Below are positions 22,840 through 34,574 of a DNA stretch of 64,000 nt, piece after piece. The stretch spans positions 208,056,407-208,120,406 of the forward strand of contig VDFB02358134.1 of the NCBI GenBank assembly GCA_007258455.2. The letters are read 5' to 3'. Both the position numbers and the translations under genes were made by a program. Position 1 is the first letter of the stretch. Each line of letters starts with the position of its first letter. The DNA comes from Sequoia sempervirens. Taxonomy: Eukaryota; Streptophyta; Pinopsida; Cupressales; Cupressaceae. The notes under the pieces are model-generated. The model had not been told where the DNA came from and did no database searches. It was given only the letters and a program-made list of their open reading frames with translations.

Positions 22840-23890
22840 TGAAATTGTTAACCTAGCTGATTCTGGATCTGAAACAAATGTCTACATAGGGAAAGCCTAT
22901 CCTGAAGCAATTTGAACAAACATATTGCAGGTACTGAATAAAGATATTGCTGCAATAGCCTAGGGATATGAAGACCTAAAGACAAATTGATGCTTTTGTA
23001 ATGACTCATACCATTCCTTTGATGCCTGGAGTTAAGCCATTCCGACATAAGCAACACCCTGTCAATGCCTTGATTGAACCATTGATCTTTAAAGAAGTTC
23101 AGAAATTGCTTTCTGCAAGGATAATTTTCCCTGTACGCCATTCAACATGGGTAGCTAACTTAGTTCCAGTGCGTAAGAAAAACAGAGAGATTAGGCTATG
23201 TGTGGACTTCAAAAATTTGAATAGAGCTTTAGAAAAAGATAACTACCCACTCCCTTCTCTGGATGGAGTCTTACAGACTGTTGATGTGTCTTAGATGATA
23301 TCATTGTTGGATGGTTATTCTGGATATAATCAGGTAATGGTTAACTATGAAGACAAAATGAAGACAACCTTCACTACAAAGTGGGGAACGTTTGCATATA
23401 GAAGGATGCCATTCGGTCAGATAAATACTGGGGCAACTTTTCAGCGTGCCATGGACATAGTATTCAAGGATCTAATTGGTAAATTTATTATTGTTTACAT
23501 GGACGAACTGATAGTGTTCTCCAAAGATAGATTGAACCACACTGTAGACTTAGCCAAAGTTCTTCAAAGATGTATCTAGTATGGCATCTCCCTAAATCCC
23601 AAAAAGTGTGTGTTTAGAGTTTCTGAAGGGAAGCTTTTGGGACACATAATCTCAAAAAGAGGGATATCCATTGACCTAGACCGAGTGGAGTCTATCCTCA
23701 AAATAACCAGGCTAGGGAGCAAGAAAGAGTTGAGATCTTTCTTCGGAAAGATCAACTTTGTTAGAAAATTTATCATGGGCTTTGCAAAGATTGTAAAACC
23801 ACTAAATGAAATGATGAAGAAAGACTCTAAAATAGAATGGAGTGATGAGGCGAAGGCTACATTTACATGGGTCAAGTGATCCATTTCAGA
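22840..23890 (+). pseudogene. Element B reverse transcriptase
   Basis: Gypsy RT with clear blocks: IPLMPGVKPFRHKQHPVN, WVANLVPVRKKNREIRLCVD, KDNYPLPSLD, LLDGYSGYNQV, KTTFTTKWGTFAYRRMPFG, ATFQRAMDIVFKDL, IIVYMDELIVFSK, LNPKKCVF, LGHIISKRGI, ELRSFFGKINFVRKFI. The catalytic YMDD is YMDE, a substitution expected to abolish activity. A one-base shift lies near 22990. Stops lie at about 23292, 23577 and 23877, several at positions where Gln or Arg is expected. Confidence 0.9.
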
Positions 23891-24311
23891 AGCACCAGTC
23901 CTCACCAGCCCCGACTACTTGAAGCCATTCTATATTTATTCCTTTGCTTCTGAACATTCTTGTGCAGCTGTATTAACTCAACAAAGAGAAGAGGCAGAGG
24001 AGAGACCGATTGCTTTCATGAGTTCTCAGTTTAAGAATGCTGAAATCAAATACCCACCTCTTGAGAAGCAAGATTTTATGCTAGTTAGAGCTCTCAAGAA
24101 GTTTAGAAACTACATTCTCCGAAGTCAGATTATTGTAGTCCTTGATGCAGCTGTGAAGTCCCTACTCATGCAGAGCGAATTGGGAGAACGAAGAGGGAAA
24201 TGTATGGCCATTTTGCAGGAGTTCGATTTGGAGATACACCCTATGAAACTTGTCAGAGGTATAGGTCTATCTAAGTCTATGGCGAATGCTGGTGAGAACA
24301 TTATTTGCTAG
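23891..24311 (+). pseudogene. Element B RNase H (gypsy type)
   Basis: RT-linked RNase H: FYIYSFASEHSCAAVLTQQ, RPIAFMSSQFKNAEIKYPPL, EKQDFMLVRALKKFRNYILR. The first catalytic Asp of the usual DAS motif is altered (YSFAS), and a stop ends the frame at about 24309. It lies between RT and integrase as normal. Confidence 0.82.
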
Positions 24312-24395
24312 CAATACACTACTCGGTCCTTTTCAAACGACCCTTGGTATGCTGATATCATCTATTTCATCCTCAACAATCAATGTCTAGAGGGA

Positions 24396-25580
24396 ATGAA
24401 CGCCACTCAAAGGAGAGCACTGAGAATGAAGAGCTCTCATTATATGCTCAAAGGAGGGTTGCTAAATAGGAAGAAATTCGAAGGAGTATACCTACGATGC
24501 CTTGATCAGCAAGAGGCTAAGCATGTAATCACTGAATTTCATGGGAAACACAGTGCAGGTCATGGTTCTGCAGACTCATTGGCACACCAAATCCTTAGAT
24601 CTAGTTATTACTGGCCATGTGTATTCAAAGATGCCCATCAACATGTGAGAACATGTCACATATGTTAGATTTCTTCATCAAAAGAATGCCATTGCAACCT
24701 GTTTATGAGGTAAGACCATTTGCCCAATGGGCACTGGACTTTATTGGGGTAATTAACCCAAACTCTTCTATAGGACACAAATTCATTTTGACTACCATTG
24801 ATTACTACACAAGATGGACAAAGGCTATACCCTGCAAGAATAACACAACAGAAGTAGTGATCAAGTTCCTCATCGAATGCATCACCACTAGGTTTGGGAT
24901 ACCCTCCACATTGGTATGTGACAATGGCTCTTCCTTTTCTTCCGCTGAATTCATTTCATGGGCTTACGATCACAAAATTGTTTTAAAGTATTCTTCAAAC
25001 TATTACCCACAAGGCAATAGAGTTGTAGAATCAACCAATAAGAATCTCTTAGGAGTAATTAAAAAATTGTTAGAAAACAACCCTAGGGATTGGCATACCC
25101 AACTAAGATTTGCATTATGGGCATATAGGACTAGGATCAAGGCTACTTTAAAAAATTCACCATTCAAGCTAGTGTATGGGCAAGAGCCTGTGTTCCCTAT
25201 TCACTTGCAAATAAATATCTTTGAGTTCATGCAGAAATTCTACTCTAGTGATGATAGGATAGAGGTAAGATTAGCTACCTTGTTGAAATTAGAAGAGCAG
25301 AGGGACGCCGCCTTGCAGCAATTCTTTAGACACTAGGCTATTGTCAAACGATGGTTTGAAAAAAGAGCTAAAATCAAGGCTTTTAGGATATCAAACCTCA
25401 TGTTGTTATGGGATAAAGCTAGTGAAAAGAAGGGTAGTCACCAGAAATTCGATAAGCTCTGGTTGGGCCCCTATCAGATTGTTGAGATCCTGGGAGAAAA
25501 TGCTTTCCGATTGAGTAGTTTAACTAGAGAACCTGTTCCCTTTCTTGTCAATGGATAGTTTCTTAAGCACTATTTTGAGT
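24396..25580 (+). pseudogene. Element B integrase
   Basis: The zinc-binding H2C2 head (HGKHSAGH ... TCHIC) ends at 24668, where a stop and frameshift occur. The core frame continues to 25336: WALDFIGVINP and TTIDYYTRW (first Asp), LVCDNGSSFSSAEF (second Asp), YYPQGNRVVESTNKN (Glu). Thus D, D and E are all retained. After a stop at 25336, a C-terminal part follows (KIKAFRISNLMLLWD, KFDKLWLGPYQIVEILGENA), resembling the GPY/F module. This would insert the element's DNA; it is now broken. Confidence 0.9.
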
Positions 25581-25589
25581 CATGAAGTT

Positions 25590-26643
25590 GGTAGGCCTAC
25601 TAGGTGGTGCATCTTTGTAAATAGTTTATGTTTGTAAATAACATCTGTGTGTAAATAATTCCGCTCTTTATGTAAATAATTTTTTTTTTCTGTAAATAGT
25701 TCTGCTGTCATTTGCTTGTTCTTTCCTTCTGTCCCTTTTGTTTCCTTTGTTTTTTGGTTTCTATCTTGTTTTTTTCTTTGGGGTTTCTCTATTATTTCCA
25801 TCTTAAAATGGTAGGTTGTTCTCTAAAGCCTACTTTGGTTATTAGGAAAGAAGTGGTTTAGATATTTTTTAGGTTTGCTGATTGGGTGATTTTGTCATAA
25901 GTTCTTTGTTTTATGCCCATTGTCAATAAGAGTTGTGGAAAATCTTGAAAACAAGGTGCAAAGTAAATAACCTTCTTTAGCTCCACTGAATCTGTCACAA
26001 ATAGTCAAGATCATCTCCCTTTGTAATGGTATATTTTTCCTAGGACTCTAGTGTTGTAAGATTTGAGTGAAAAATCTGATCTCCCAAGTGTTGTTATGAG
26101 GTCCATGGTAGTTTTCAACCTAGAACAGATGTTAAACATCTGACATATTGAGAAAATTTGAATGAAATATCTGAAACTCCGAAAAAAAAGGGGGAAGATA
26201 ATGATCTAAAAGAAAAGAGGACTCAATATGAATGGGTGATTCCAATACCTCTACCGAGGCTATGGATGCCTAACTGGCAGTAGAGAAATACTGTGAGAAA
26301 ACTAGAGGTATCTTCGTCAGGGCTATGGATGCCTAACTGGCAGCGGAGCAATTCCCAGGATATCATTGCACGACAACTAAAGGGAATCAACTTATGTAGT
26401 TCAAATCTTGCACATTGTCATTCAAAAGATGAAGAGAACTTTATAAAAGAGTGATGCACAATCAAGCACACAGGTAGATTCAGGGGTGGCTATTGTTGAT
26501 TTACATTTGAGATTCTAGCTCAACCTTGGTTGTTAAAACTGACCCAATTGGAGTTGTGATGTTCATAAGCTAGGAGTTCTAGGTAGCTAAATTCTTCAGT
26601 TCCTTGAAAATGGTTAAACCATTTTCCCAGCTGAGTCACCATT
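25590..26643. other. Non-coding 3' region of element B with short repeats
   Basis: Between integrase and the right LTR. TGTAAATA recurs about five times in 25615-25705. A purine stretch (aaaaaaaagggggaagat) lies near 26183-26200, about 450 bases before the LTR. The unit ggctatggatgcctaactgg occurs twice, near 26259 and 26320. The bases next to the right LTR (cagctgagtcaccattt) do not form an obvious polypurine tract. Confidence 0.6.
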
Positions 26644-29600
26644 TGTTATGCCTTGCATAACCACCCCATTTTATTCTGGAACAAAATGGGCCCCCCTTTT
26701 TCTTTTTCTTTCATTGCCTTTGGTTATTGGCTTCGCTCTTGGGAGTTCTTCTGTTTTCTTCCTGAGTTGGTCTTCTTGATCTGTTAAATGTTGGTTTTTC
26801 CTCAGTTGGAGTTGGGTTTCTTCTTGTTAAAATTCAAGGCATAATGAACAATAGTGTATTTTATATGCTTTAAGGACTAATGGAGGCATTTTTTTTGCAA
26901 TATTGAATCACGCACATGATGATATTTCTCAAGGAGATCAGTTGGAAAGCTTCCCCAGTCCAGTTTGGCAGGAATTTCCTCTAAGAGAAAAGTTGGAAAG
27001 AACCTGCAGTTGTCTTGCCAACTAGCAATGTGTTCTATTCATTTGAAGCTCACTGGTCACCCAAACATTCTTGTCGCCGTGAGTTTTTATGTGTCTCGCC
27101 GAAGGTAGATTGCACTTAGTGGATGGTTTTTTTCTTTGGCATAAGGTCTCACCGATGGTTGTTGGTCTCGGCGAAGGAAGCCTCGGTCAGTGAGATGTCT
27201 CACCGACCGGAGGTAGTCTCGGTGACAATGGGGTGGCATCGGCAGGAGGTCTCATGGACAGGGTGGACTCTTGCCGAAGTGGAATAGCTTCGAGTTCAGG
27301 AAGAAGGATTTACTCTTGGCATGAGGTCTGACCAAAAGAGAAAAGTCTCACCAAAAGGGGATTCCCCTTCGGTATAATGTTTGAAGCTCGCCGTAAGGTC
27401 TCGTCGACATGGAGGAAGTCCCGCCAAAAAAGGATGTCATCGGGGAAACAAGGTCCCGCTCGCTATGATATCCTATCAAATGAGTAAGGTCTCGCTGAAG
27501 TGAAGTGAGCTCTTGGCGAAAAGGGGAGACTTCGGTGTAATGTCTCAGTGAAGGAAGGAACTCTCGCCAACATGAGGTAATATTAGCATAAGGTCTCGCC
27601 GATCCATCAGAGTCTCAGCGAAAAGGAGGCGTTATCGCTATGGAGTCCCAATGACCAAGTGGTGTCTCCCCGAAGTAAAATGAGGCTGCCAAAAGATAAA
27701 GCCTTTGGCATAATGTCTAGCCGAATGGAAATTCTCACCGAAACAGGGTGAGCTCGAGGAGGAAAGAAGAGATCGACATGAGGTCTCATCGATAGGGTGG
27801 AATCTTGTCGATAAGAGCTCTGAGCAAAAAAATGATGTTCGGCATAAGATCTCGCCAAGAGAGATAACATCGCCATGATGTCTTACCAATAGAAGGAGGT
27901 CCCACTGAAAGTTTTGAGCTTGGAAAATGATTTTGCCTTTGGCATGAGGTCTGGCCGATTAGCATGTGTCTCGCTGAAGGGTGTGCCTTCGATGTAACAT
28001 AGTGAGCTCGGGGGGATGTCCTGTCAATGTGGGATTGTCTCACCGATAGGGAGGATATTGCTATAACTCTTGCCACCCAAAAAAATGTCTCATTGACCCA
28101 GTGGTGTCTCGCCAAAGGATGAGGGGCTTGCTGGGACTCTTGGTTCAGTGGTTTACATTCGACGTGACCTCCTACCGACAATGAAGAGTCTTGCCAATAG
28201 CGATGGATTTTCTAATGGAGGAGGGGTATCGACATGACTCTTAGTGCCTGCTATGACCTCTTTCCAACTGAGTGATGTCTTGCTGAATGTTGATGTCTTG
28301 CTAATGAAGCCACACAGTGATATAACCCTTGGGAGCTCGCCATGATGTCTTGCCAATGGTGATTGTCTTGGCGATCACTGTGGATATCGATATGACTTTT
28401 GCCGCTCACCATGAACTCTTTCTGACCATTGTAGGTCATGTCGATAACTTATGTAGAATGTAATCGCATCAAAGAGACACTGATGGTGTCTCATCGACAT
28501 GCGATTATGTGTGAATAACTTTTGGCCGCCTGGGAGTCTTACATGGAGTGTTTTCACCCAATCAGGAGAAGCTAAAAGGGCCACCCATTGCCATTGACTG
28601 ATTGACTACCTCCTTGAAGAAGAATAAAAGAATGCAACTGGTTTGGATTTGCTCTGAGAATGAGCCGATGGAACAACTTGATGAACACTGATGCCGAGAT
28701 CTAGTAGGGGAGACTAAAAACTATTTCCAGAAGACGGTCAACAAGCAGAAAGGGTCTAGATTATGGAGGCCAGAAGAAGGAAGAAACCACAAGTCTCAGG
28801 GACAGTTGTGAGGTCTGTTGGAAACAGGTAGATTGGTATTAATGGTGATGTTTTAGAGCATTCAAAGCAGCTATGTAGGGGAATTCGAAAATGGACACGG
28901 AGACAGGAGAGTTAATGTTGTAATAACACGAGATCTAAAGGCTTCTCCTGAGGACATAAATCTTTCATTAGTATGGACAACAGGGATACACATTTAAGGT
29001 ATAACCAACTTTATTCAAAAGATCTGAGGGCCGACTCTCCTGCAACCAAGCAAATATTTTGTAAACCCTGAGATAGGGGCAGCGCATTCTTTTTGGGTAC
29101 ATTCTGTATATATGGAATTTTTCCTCTTTGTAAAAAGTTAGAAGCTTTAGAGACAGAGAAAAATTAGTAGAAGTTTTAGAGAAGTTTTAGAATAGAAAGA
29201 GTAGGAATTTTCTAAAGGTAGAGAACACAGAGCTGCATCCTGATTTTTTGTAATGGGAGCTTCTTTTGTCTTCTTAGTTAGGAGTTAGATTCAGTAGGAG
29301 CCAATAATGTATCTTTCAGTTTTCTTAGTATAGATGGAGACAATTTGGAGTCATGGATTTTCTGTACACTGGTGATTGTGCCATATTTGTAAAATTTGCT
29401 TATCTGTTTCACTAACAGTAGAGGTAACCAAATTAAAATCTACTTTAGATTGTGTTCCTTAATGGTGTTTGTCTGGAGTTAATCATTTGATTTGAGAATC
29501 TTTCAAGGCTTGATGTCTTATTCTATGTTTTTTTTAAATGGTAACTTACAATCTGTTATTTGAATTAGCACTGTGAATGAAGGAGGTTGTGTGTTAATCA

Positions 29601-29964
29601 CAAGTTAATTTTGTTCTACAGTTTTAGTTAACAAATTCCTTGAAAGATAACAAGTCTGGTTAAGTTAGATAAACTATCATTCTTTTATGTTTCGAAGCTC
29701 TGATCTATCTTTTTCGTTTCTTTGAAAACCCTGGTTAGAATAGGTTTGAATTTATGCTTGATCCTAGGACAATCCAAAAGCTCAACACCTGCAGGCCCCT
29801 TGAACGTTATAGTTCACATCAATCACTGAGTGAAATCAACACAGTTGAGAACCAACTTCCAGGACCTTGGGAGCTAAGATATCCATGTGTTGTCTTTCTC
29901 TTTCAGGAGAAATAGAATAGCAATATTCTGTTTAACTGTTGCTATTCCATTTGGAGCATCAACA
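26644..29964 (+). repeat. Element B right (3') LTR, 3,321 bases
   Basis: Begins TGTTATGCCTTGCATAACC and ends GAGCATCAACA, followed by the TSD ATGAT at 29965-29969. Its microrepeat array spans about 27069-28510. Many differences from the left LTR are C/T or G/A changes inside the TCTCGCCGA units. Confidence 0.9.
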
Positions 29965-29969
29965 ATGAT
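29965..29969. repeat. Target-site duplication ATGAT, right side of element B
   Basis: Identical to 15562-15566 and in direct contact with the LTR end. Confidence 0.85.
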
Positions 29970-30275
29970 ATCATGAGAATCCATCAATAAAAGAGTATAC
30001 TTCCCTTATGATAACTAATTCTAACACTTATTCTATAAAAAGGTGTGGGGAATGGATCGTGAATATAAACATTGTTTAGTTCCTTGAAATAAACATAGAT
30101 TTAGATTTCCCCAATCTTCTTATTTTAAATCATCATTGGACTTATCTAGTTGTAGTACTCTATAGGCTTAATCATTCCTCCACTCAAAATCCTATCTAAC
30201 TCATATTTTACCTTGACTTTAAAATTGGGGTTCAAGTGATAGGGTCTTTTCCTAATAGGTTTTGAACCTTCCTTC
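29970..30275 (-). pseudogene. Element A: N-terminal half of gypsy reverse transcriptase relic
   Basis: Minus-strand reading from about 30265 downward: a YHLNPNFKVKVKYELDRIL-like block, GGMIKPIE, a degraded VCVDYKxLN-like block, then a DPFPTPF motif and YSFIDGFS that runs into the breakpoint. The next residues of this motif (YHQ-like, then KDQPKTTF) occur on the other side of element B at 15566. The two halves are colinear once B is disregarded. Stops and shifts show long decay. Confidence 0.75.
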
Positions 30276-31400
30276 AACAATATTTTCATTACTCCTACCT
30301 CTTATTTTAGAATTTTTAGGTCTAGAAAATTCCCAAGGAAGAGGTCTTCATAATATTTTCACACTTTCACCATGTTTATGACCTCTCTTTCTCCCCAATA
30401 AATATTAATCTTTTCAAATTATGCAGTTCCTTTTTCTTTTTAGTTTTTCCTCCCTTATCATTGAGGGTTGGTAAAAGTGCTAATATTTGTTTGGGTTTTA
30501 GATTGATAATTCCCTTTCTCCTTCCTCCACTTTTACCTCCAAGGTTTTGGAGTTCTTACTTATTAATGTTGTTATTATATTTTTATATTATAGATCATCT
30601 CCATCTCATCCATCTATTCTACCAAACTCCATAACCCATATCCTTCCTCTAGATTCTTCCCTTTCTTCTCCAAATTTATTCCCTCCATAATGATAATTAC
30701 CTAATTCATTCATTATAAGATATTATGAACTATTCATTAGGTTTATGAATGGAAATGTATTGCAAAAACCTTCCTCAACCATAGTCCAACTTAATATTCT
30801 ACACTTTTTTATTAGTTTATCTACTATGTCTTAACAATTGATAATAGGGTTAAAGAAAATAGTTATTGTCTTTCATCAAACTCCTCCTATTCATTCTATA
30901 TTTCAACACATTATAGAATTTGTCCACCAGTGTTATTATTTTTCATATTCTCTATTATAGTATCCTTCTCTTTCTTCTTTCAAAACCATTAATTTCATTA
31001 ATATAGTTAACACTTTCTAGGCTACGATATTAGGTTAATGTGTGTGTCACCATCTCACCACACTGAAAACTATTGTAATATCAAGAACTTCTCTCCTCAG
31101 GTCTTCTTTGTCAAAAAAAATATCCTACATTTCTAGGTACCCTAGTGGGTATCGTACCCTAGAATAGTGAGGAAATTTCATGTGACATATTCCCCATTAA
31201 ATTTACAATGAATCTTATGGCTTTATGAAATCACTACTTATGTCCCTTTATTTCTATGATTTTTGATTTGGATCTACCATCTATGACACTATTATTATTT
31301 TTGTTTATATTTTTCTAAGTATATTTACTTTTCTGACCCTTAAGACTGTTCTAGCCCTAACTTTTGGTTCACTGGGAAGCCAAGATTATGTTGCATCATC
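30276..31400. other. Degraded internal DNA of element A or its flank
   Basis: Expected position of A's protease/gag spacer on the minus strand. It is A+T-rich with no legible motif. Confidence 0.3.
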
Positions 31401-31405
31401 ATTGT
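31401..31405. repeat. Target-site duplication ATTGT, left side of element C
   Basis: ATTGT precedes TGAATAATGGGG and recurs at 61918-61922 after the distal LTR ends CACTACA. This ties the two LTR copies 30 kb apart to one insertion. Confidence 0.8.
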
Positions 31406-33034
31406 TGAATAATGGGGAATGGGTGCTTTATGGCCTAGGTCATACAACACCACTCTTCTCCTATTATCATTTAAGAATGCCCTAGGATCCTAAATTGGAT
31501 TGACTATCAACACGAAGGTGAGTCAATTCTCAACAAGGAAGACCTATGGGGGGAATCTTTAGGCTTCGAGGGGTTCACCACCAAGCAAAAGCTTGTAAAA
31601 TACAACTTAACATTCAACTCACAAAACCTAGTAATGCAAGCCAAATAATGGATGCAAATGATGAAATTAACCAATAGAAAGTTAAGCTATGTGTACCTAG
31701 GAAGTTTGGAAATGTGATGAGGATTTTGAAAATGCAAAATTGTTGTCAAAATATGATAGGGAGGACTAAGATGCCCTTACTGTTGTCTTCGTCCCACTGT
31801 TGTTTTTCAAGGAAGATGTGGAACCTTCAGATGTTGGAACAGAATCTGAAAGAATCTTTGCAAAATACTCTAGGGAGGACTAAGATTCCCTTGCTACTGA
31901 CTTAGTCCCATCTTGAATTTCTAAAATCTCTTAATGTGATCTTGAGGCTCAATGTTTTCACTTCCTTCTTCTCTGATCTTAGGTTTTGAAACTTCTAGAT
32001 CTGGCCTGTAGGTTAGTTTTCGTGAAGATGACAACTTTTCAATGAAACTTTGTAACTTTACAACTTTGCACCCGAAATGATCTTCAAGTCTTCAACCTAA
32101 ATCTACAAACACAAACATGCAAGAGAGGAAAAACTTGTTAATTGTTAGTAAATGGGGGTTTGCATTGGTCAAACCCCTTGTTGGTAATTAAACCTTGGAA
32201 TGAAATGAAATGATGAAGGGAAACAATGAATGAACAAAATGCTATGTTGAAACTCACCAAACCATTGTTATGAAATCTGTAAAATTGTGTGAAATGGCTA
32301 GCTTGAATGTAGATCTTGAAATTCTTGAATTCTTGATAGATCTTGACTTGAAATGCTTGCTTGAATCAAAACCATACATCACAAATGTTAGCTCAAAAAC
32401 ACACATGATGCAAGAATACCTTTGATATGATGCTTGAATCTTGATGATGGCTCCAAATGCTTGATGAATTGCTCTTGAATGCTCTTGTGGACTCAATTAT
32501 ACTATTAGGAATGATCATGTAAAAGTCTTAAAGGTGAAAATGAGTGAATTAACCTTGTATTTATACTTATCCATTCTTAATATCCAAAAATTAACCACAC
32601 CAAGCTGACATATGAATTCATTATTTAAAGGAGGCTAAATCGCACCAAGATTTGAAATTAAATCTCAAAAATAACTTAAGGGGGACTAATATGCCCTAGG
32701 TGGCATCTTATTCTCGAGGCTCAAAACTTGGAGCACAAACTCCAAAAAGGGGGACATCCAAGGAACATTTGAAAATAGGGTCCCAAGACCTTTGGAGGAC
32801 AAAGATTCCCTAGGTGGTGTTTTAGTCCCAGTCCAAAAAATCAAGGACCCACAGCCAAAATCATTAAATTATCATTTACCCTTTGAGGTTTTTTGGGATT
32901 ATCCATAAAAAGATATAATTTATTAGGCTTGTGGATGCAAAATAGGACCAATTAAGACATAAATAAGGATAAACAAAGCAAGTTGGGCCCAAAAAAGTGT
33001 GAAAATACAAGGGTATGCATTTTCCTACACTACA
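31406..33034 (-). repeat. Element C 3' LTR (left copy), 1,629 bases
   Basis: Plus-strand ends TGAATAATGG...CCTACACTACA. Non-coding, with repeated phrases such as ggaggactaagat and tcttagtccca. It resembles 60321-61917 at about 90% over the first 110 bases by eye. Confidence 0.88.
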
Positions 33035-33050
33035 TTTAGCCCCTACTTTT
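33035..33050 (-). other. Polypurine tract of element C
   Basis: On the minus strand AAAAGTAGGGGCTAAA immediately precedes the 3' LTR (TGTAGTGTAGG). This is the usual place for plus-strand priming. Confidence 0.65.
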
Positions 33051-34195
33051 GTGAGAGGATGAAATTGCTTCAAACTCACACTAAAGTAGCCAACCATGCA
33101 ATCAAGAGGGGTTCAAATGTACAAATGTTAGTAAAATAGGATGACAATAACCAAGAGGGTGGCCAAGCCCCTTGGATCAAGATCCTCTGATAGACCAACA
33201 TAAGTGTGTAAAGGAACACATGTGTGGATGATATATGAAACCATAACCAGATCACAAACATACACCATCAAAGATAGAGAAAGAAAAGAAAGAGGAAAAA
33301 AAATGCAACGGATCAAGCTTTAACTAGTTGTCCAACATGTTGTGGACTAGGTCTAGGTTGTTTGTCTAAGAACGTTTAAAAGTGGAATGCGTTGTCCACT
33401 ATGCAAACAAAACGTGTGCTCACAAGGGCTAGTGAAGCTATTTGTTCACTAGGTGAACCCCAAGAGGTCCATATCAAATTCATACCCCCATGACTATGAT
33501 AAGTACAAAGATAAAATACATGCTCACAAGGGCTAGTGAAGCTACTTGTTCACTAGGTGAGCCCCAAAAAACCATATCAAAGCCATACCTCCATGACTTT
33601 AATAAGGTACAAAAATGCAACACAACAAGAAAGAGGGATGTTTGAAGGGATTTTTCTTACTTCGTGAAAGGTCTCTTCTTAGGGAGAATTGTGCCTAATG
33701 TCTCCAAGAGAGGACAAATCAAAGAAATATCACACTCTCAGAGGAAATCAAGCCCAATGGCACCACCAAGAAAAGAACACATCATAATAAAAAATAAAAT
33801 ATCACAATGAAACATGAGTGGTGATGTATACCCCCACTTTAAAGTGGTTGCTAACACCATTGCTATGATAAATTTCTTTAAAGTAGTTCAGAAGACATGA
33901 GAGCTTATTTGGAAAGCCCTATGCCAAGTCATATGTTTCCAATAAGTTGTATCTTGACTAAGTATGCCACATGCGAGTCATCTTAAGGTATGTCATCCAC
34001 ATCTCAAACTTGCTCTTATATGTAAATGAAAGTCAGTCAACTAGCCAAAAGAGACAACGACAAGTGGCATACAAGGACAAGGCTACCTAACCCCTTTCCC
34101 CCACTTAGTATAGGACAAGGATGAGTCAAAATGATTGACGAGAAATATGCTCACATAAAAATCAATATCAATTAGAGGAATTAGGTGCTCCAACA
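33051..34195. other. Non-coding 3' part of element C with a direct repeat
   Basis: No coding motif. A unit beginning tgctcacaagggctagtgaa at about 33417 recurs at about 33522 (period near 105). Confidence 0.45.
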
Positions 34196-34310
34196 TAAGG
34201 AAGAGCACCACACTCCTTAAGATGTTGAATTCTATCACTTAAAGCCTTACATTTGTTAGTAGAATGACCATGAACTCTATGATATGCATGAAATAAATGT
34301 TTGGAGTATA
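34196..34310 (-). pseudogene. Element C: gag zinc-finger-like fragment
   Basis: The minus strand reads HAYHRVHGHSTNKCKALSDR and then IQHLKE, like the C/H-x3-H-x4-H/C-rich segment (CxFHxxxGHDTExCxxLKxxIExL) near the end of plant gypsy gag proteins. It lies downstream of the protease in transcription order, whereas gag normally precedes protease. It may be rearranged. Confidence 0.5.
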
Positions 34311-34574
34311 ATTTCTTTATTATTCTTGGAGGGAGGGATATCAAACGATCTTAGAGGGGTCTCGAAAAGATACCCTCTTGATCAATTGTAGATATTCATT
34401 TATTTTGTGACAAAGATATCTCTTGCTTAGCACAAGGTATCATACCTACACAAGACTCTTTGGATTGCAAGATTTTGTTCTCTAAACTTTAAAGGAGTGT
34501 AAAAACTATCAAATTCAAATCATTAGTTTTTTGCATGATGACATTAATGTTAAGCAAAGACTTTTTTGTTTCAT

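Larger units (their letters stand above)
15567..29964 (+). mobile_element. Element B: complete Ty3/gypsy LTR retrotransposon, 14.4 kb, decayed
   Basis: A full-length insertion with 3.3 kb LTRs (15567-18861 and 26644-29964), TG...CA ends, TSD ATGAT and a primer-binding-like site TGGCGCTAGAAGG at 18867. Internal order is gag, protease, plant-type RNase H, RT, RNase H, integrase. The large LTRs and the extra RNase H suggest the Tat/Ogre side of plant gypsy elements, although here the extra domain precedes RT. Numerous in-frame stops and three or more frameshifts make it non-functional. It lies inside the RT of older element A. Confidence 0.92.

Noticed and set aside
22848..23141. Minus-strand frame opposite the RT of element B
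   Set aside because: Antisense shadow; the plus strand shows clear RT motifs.
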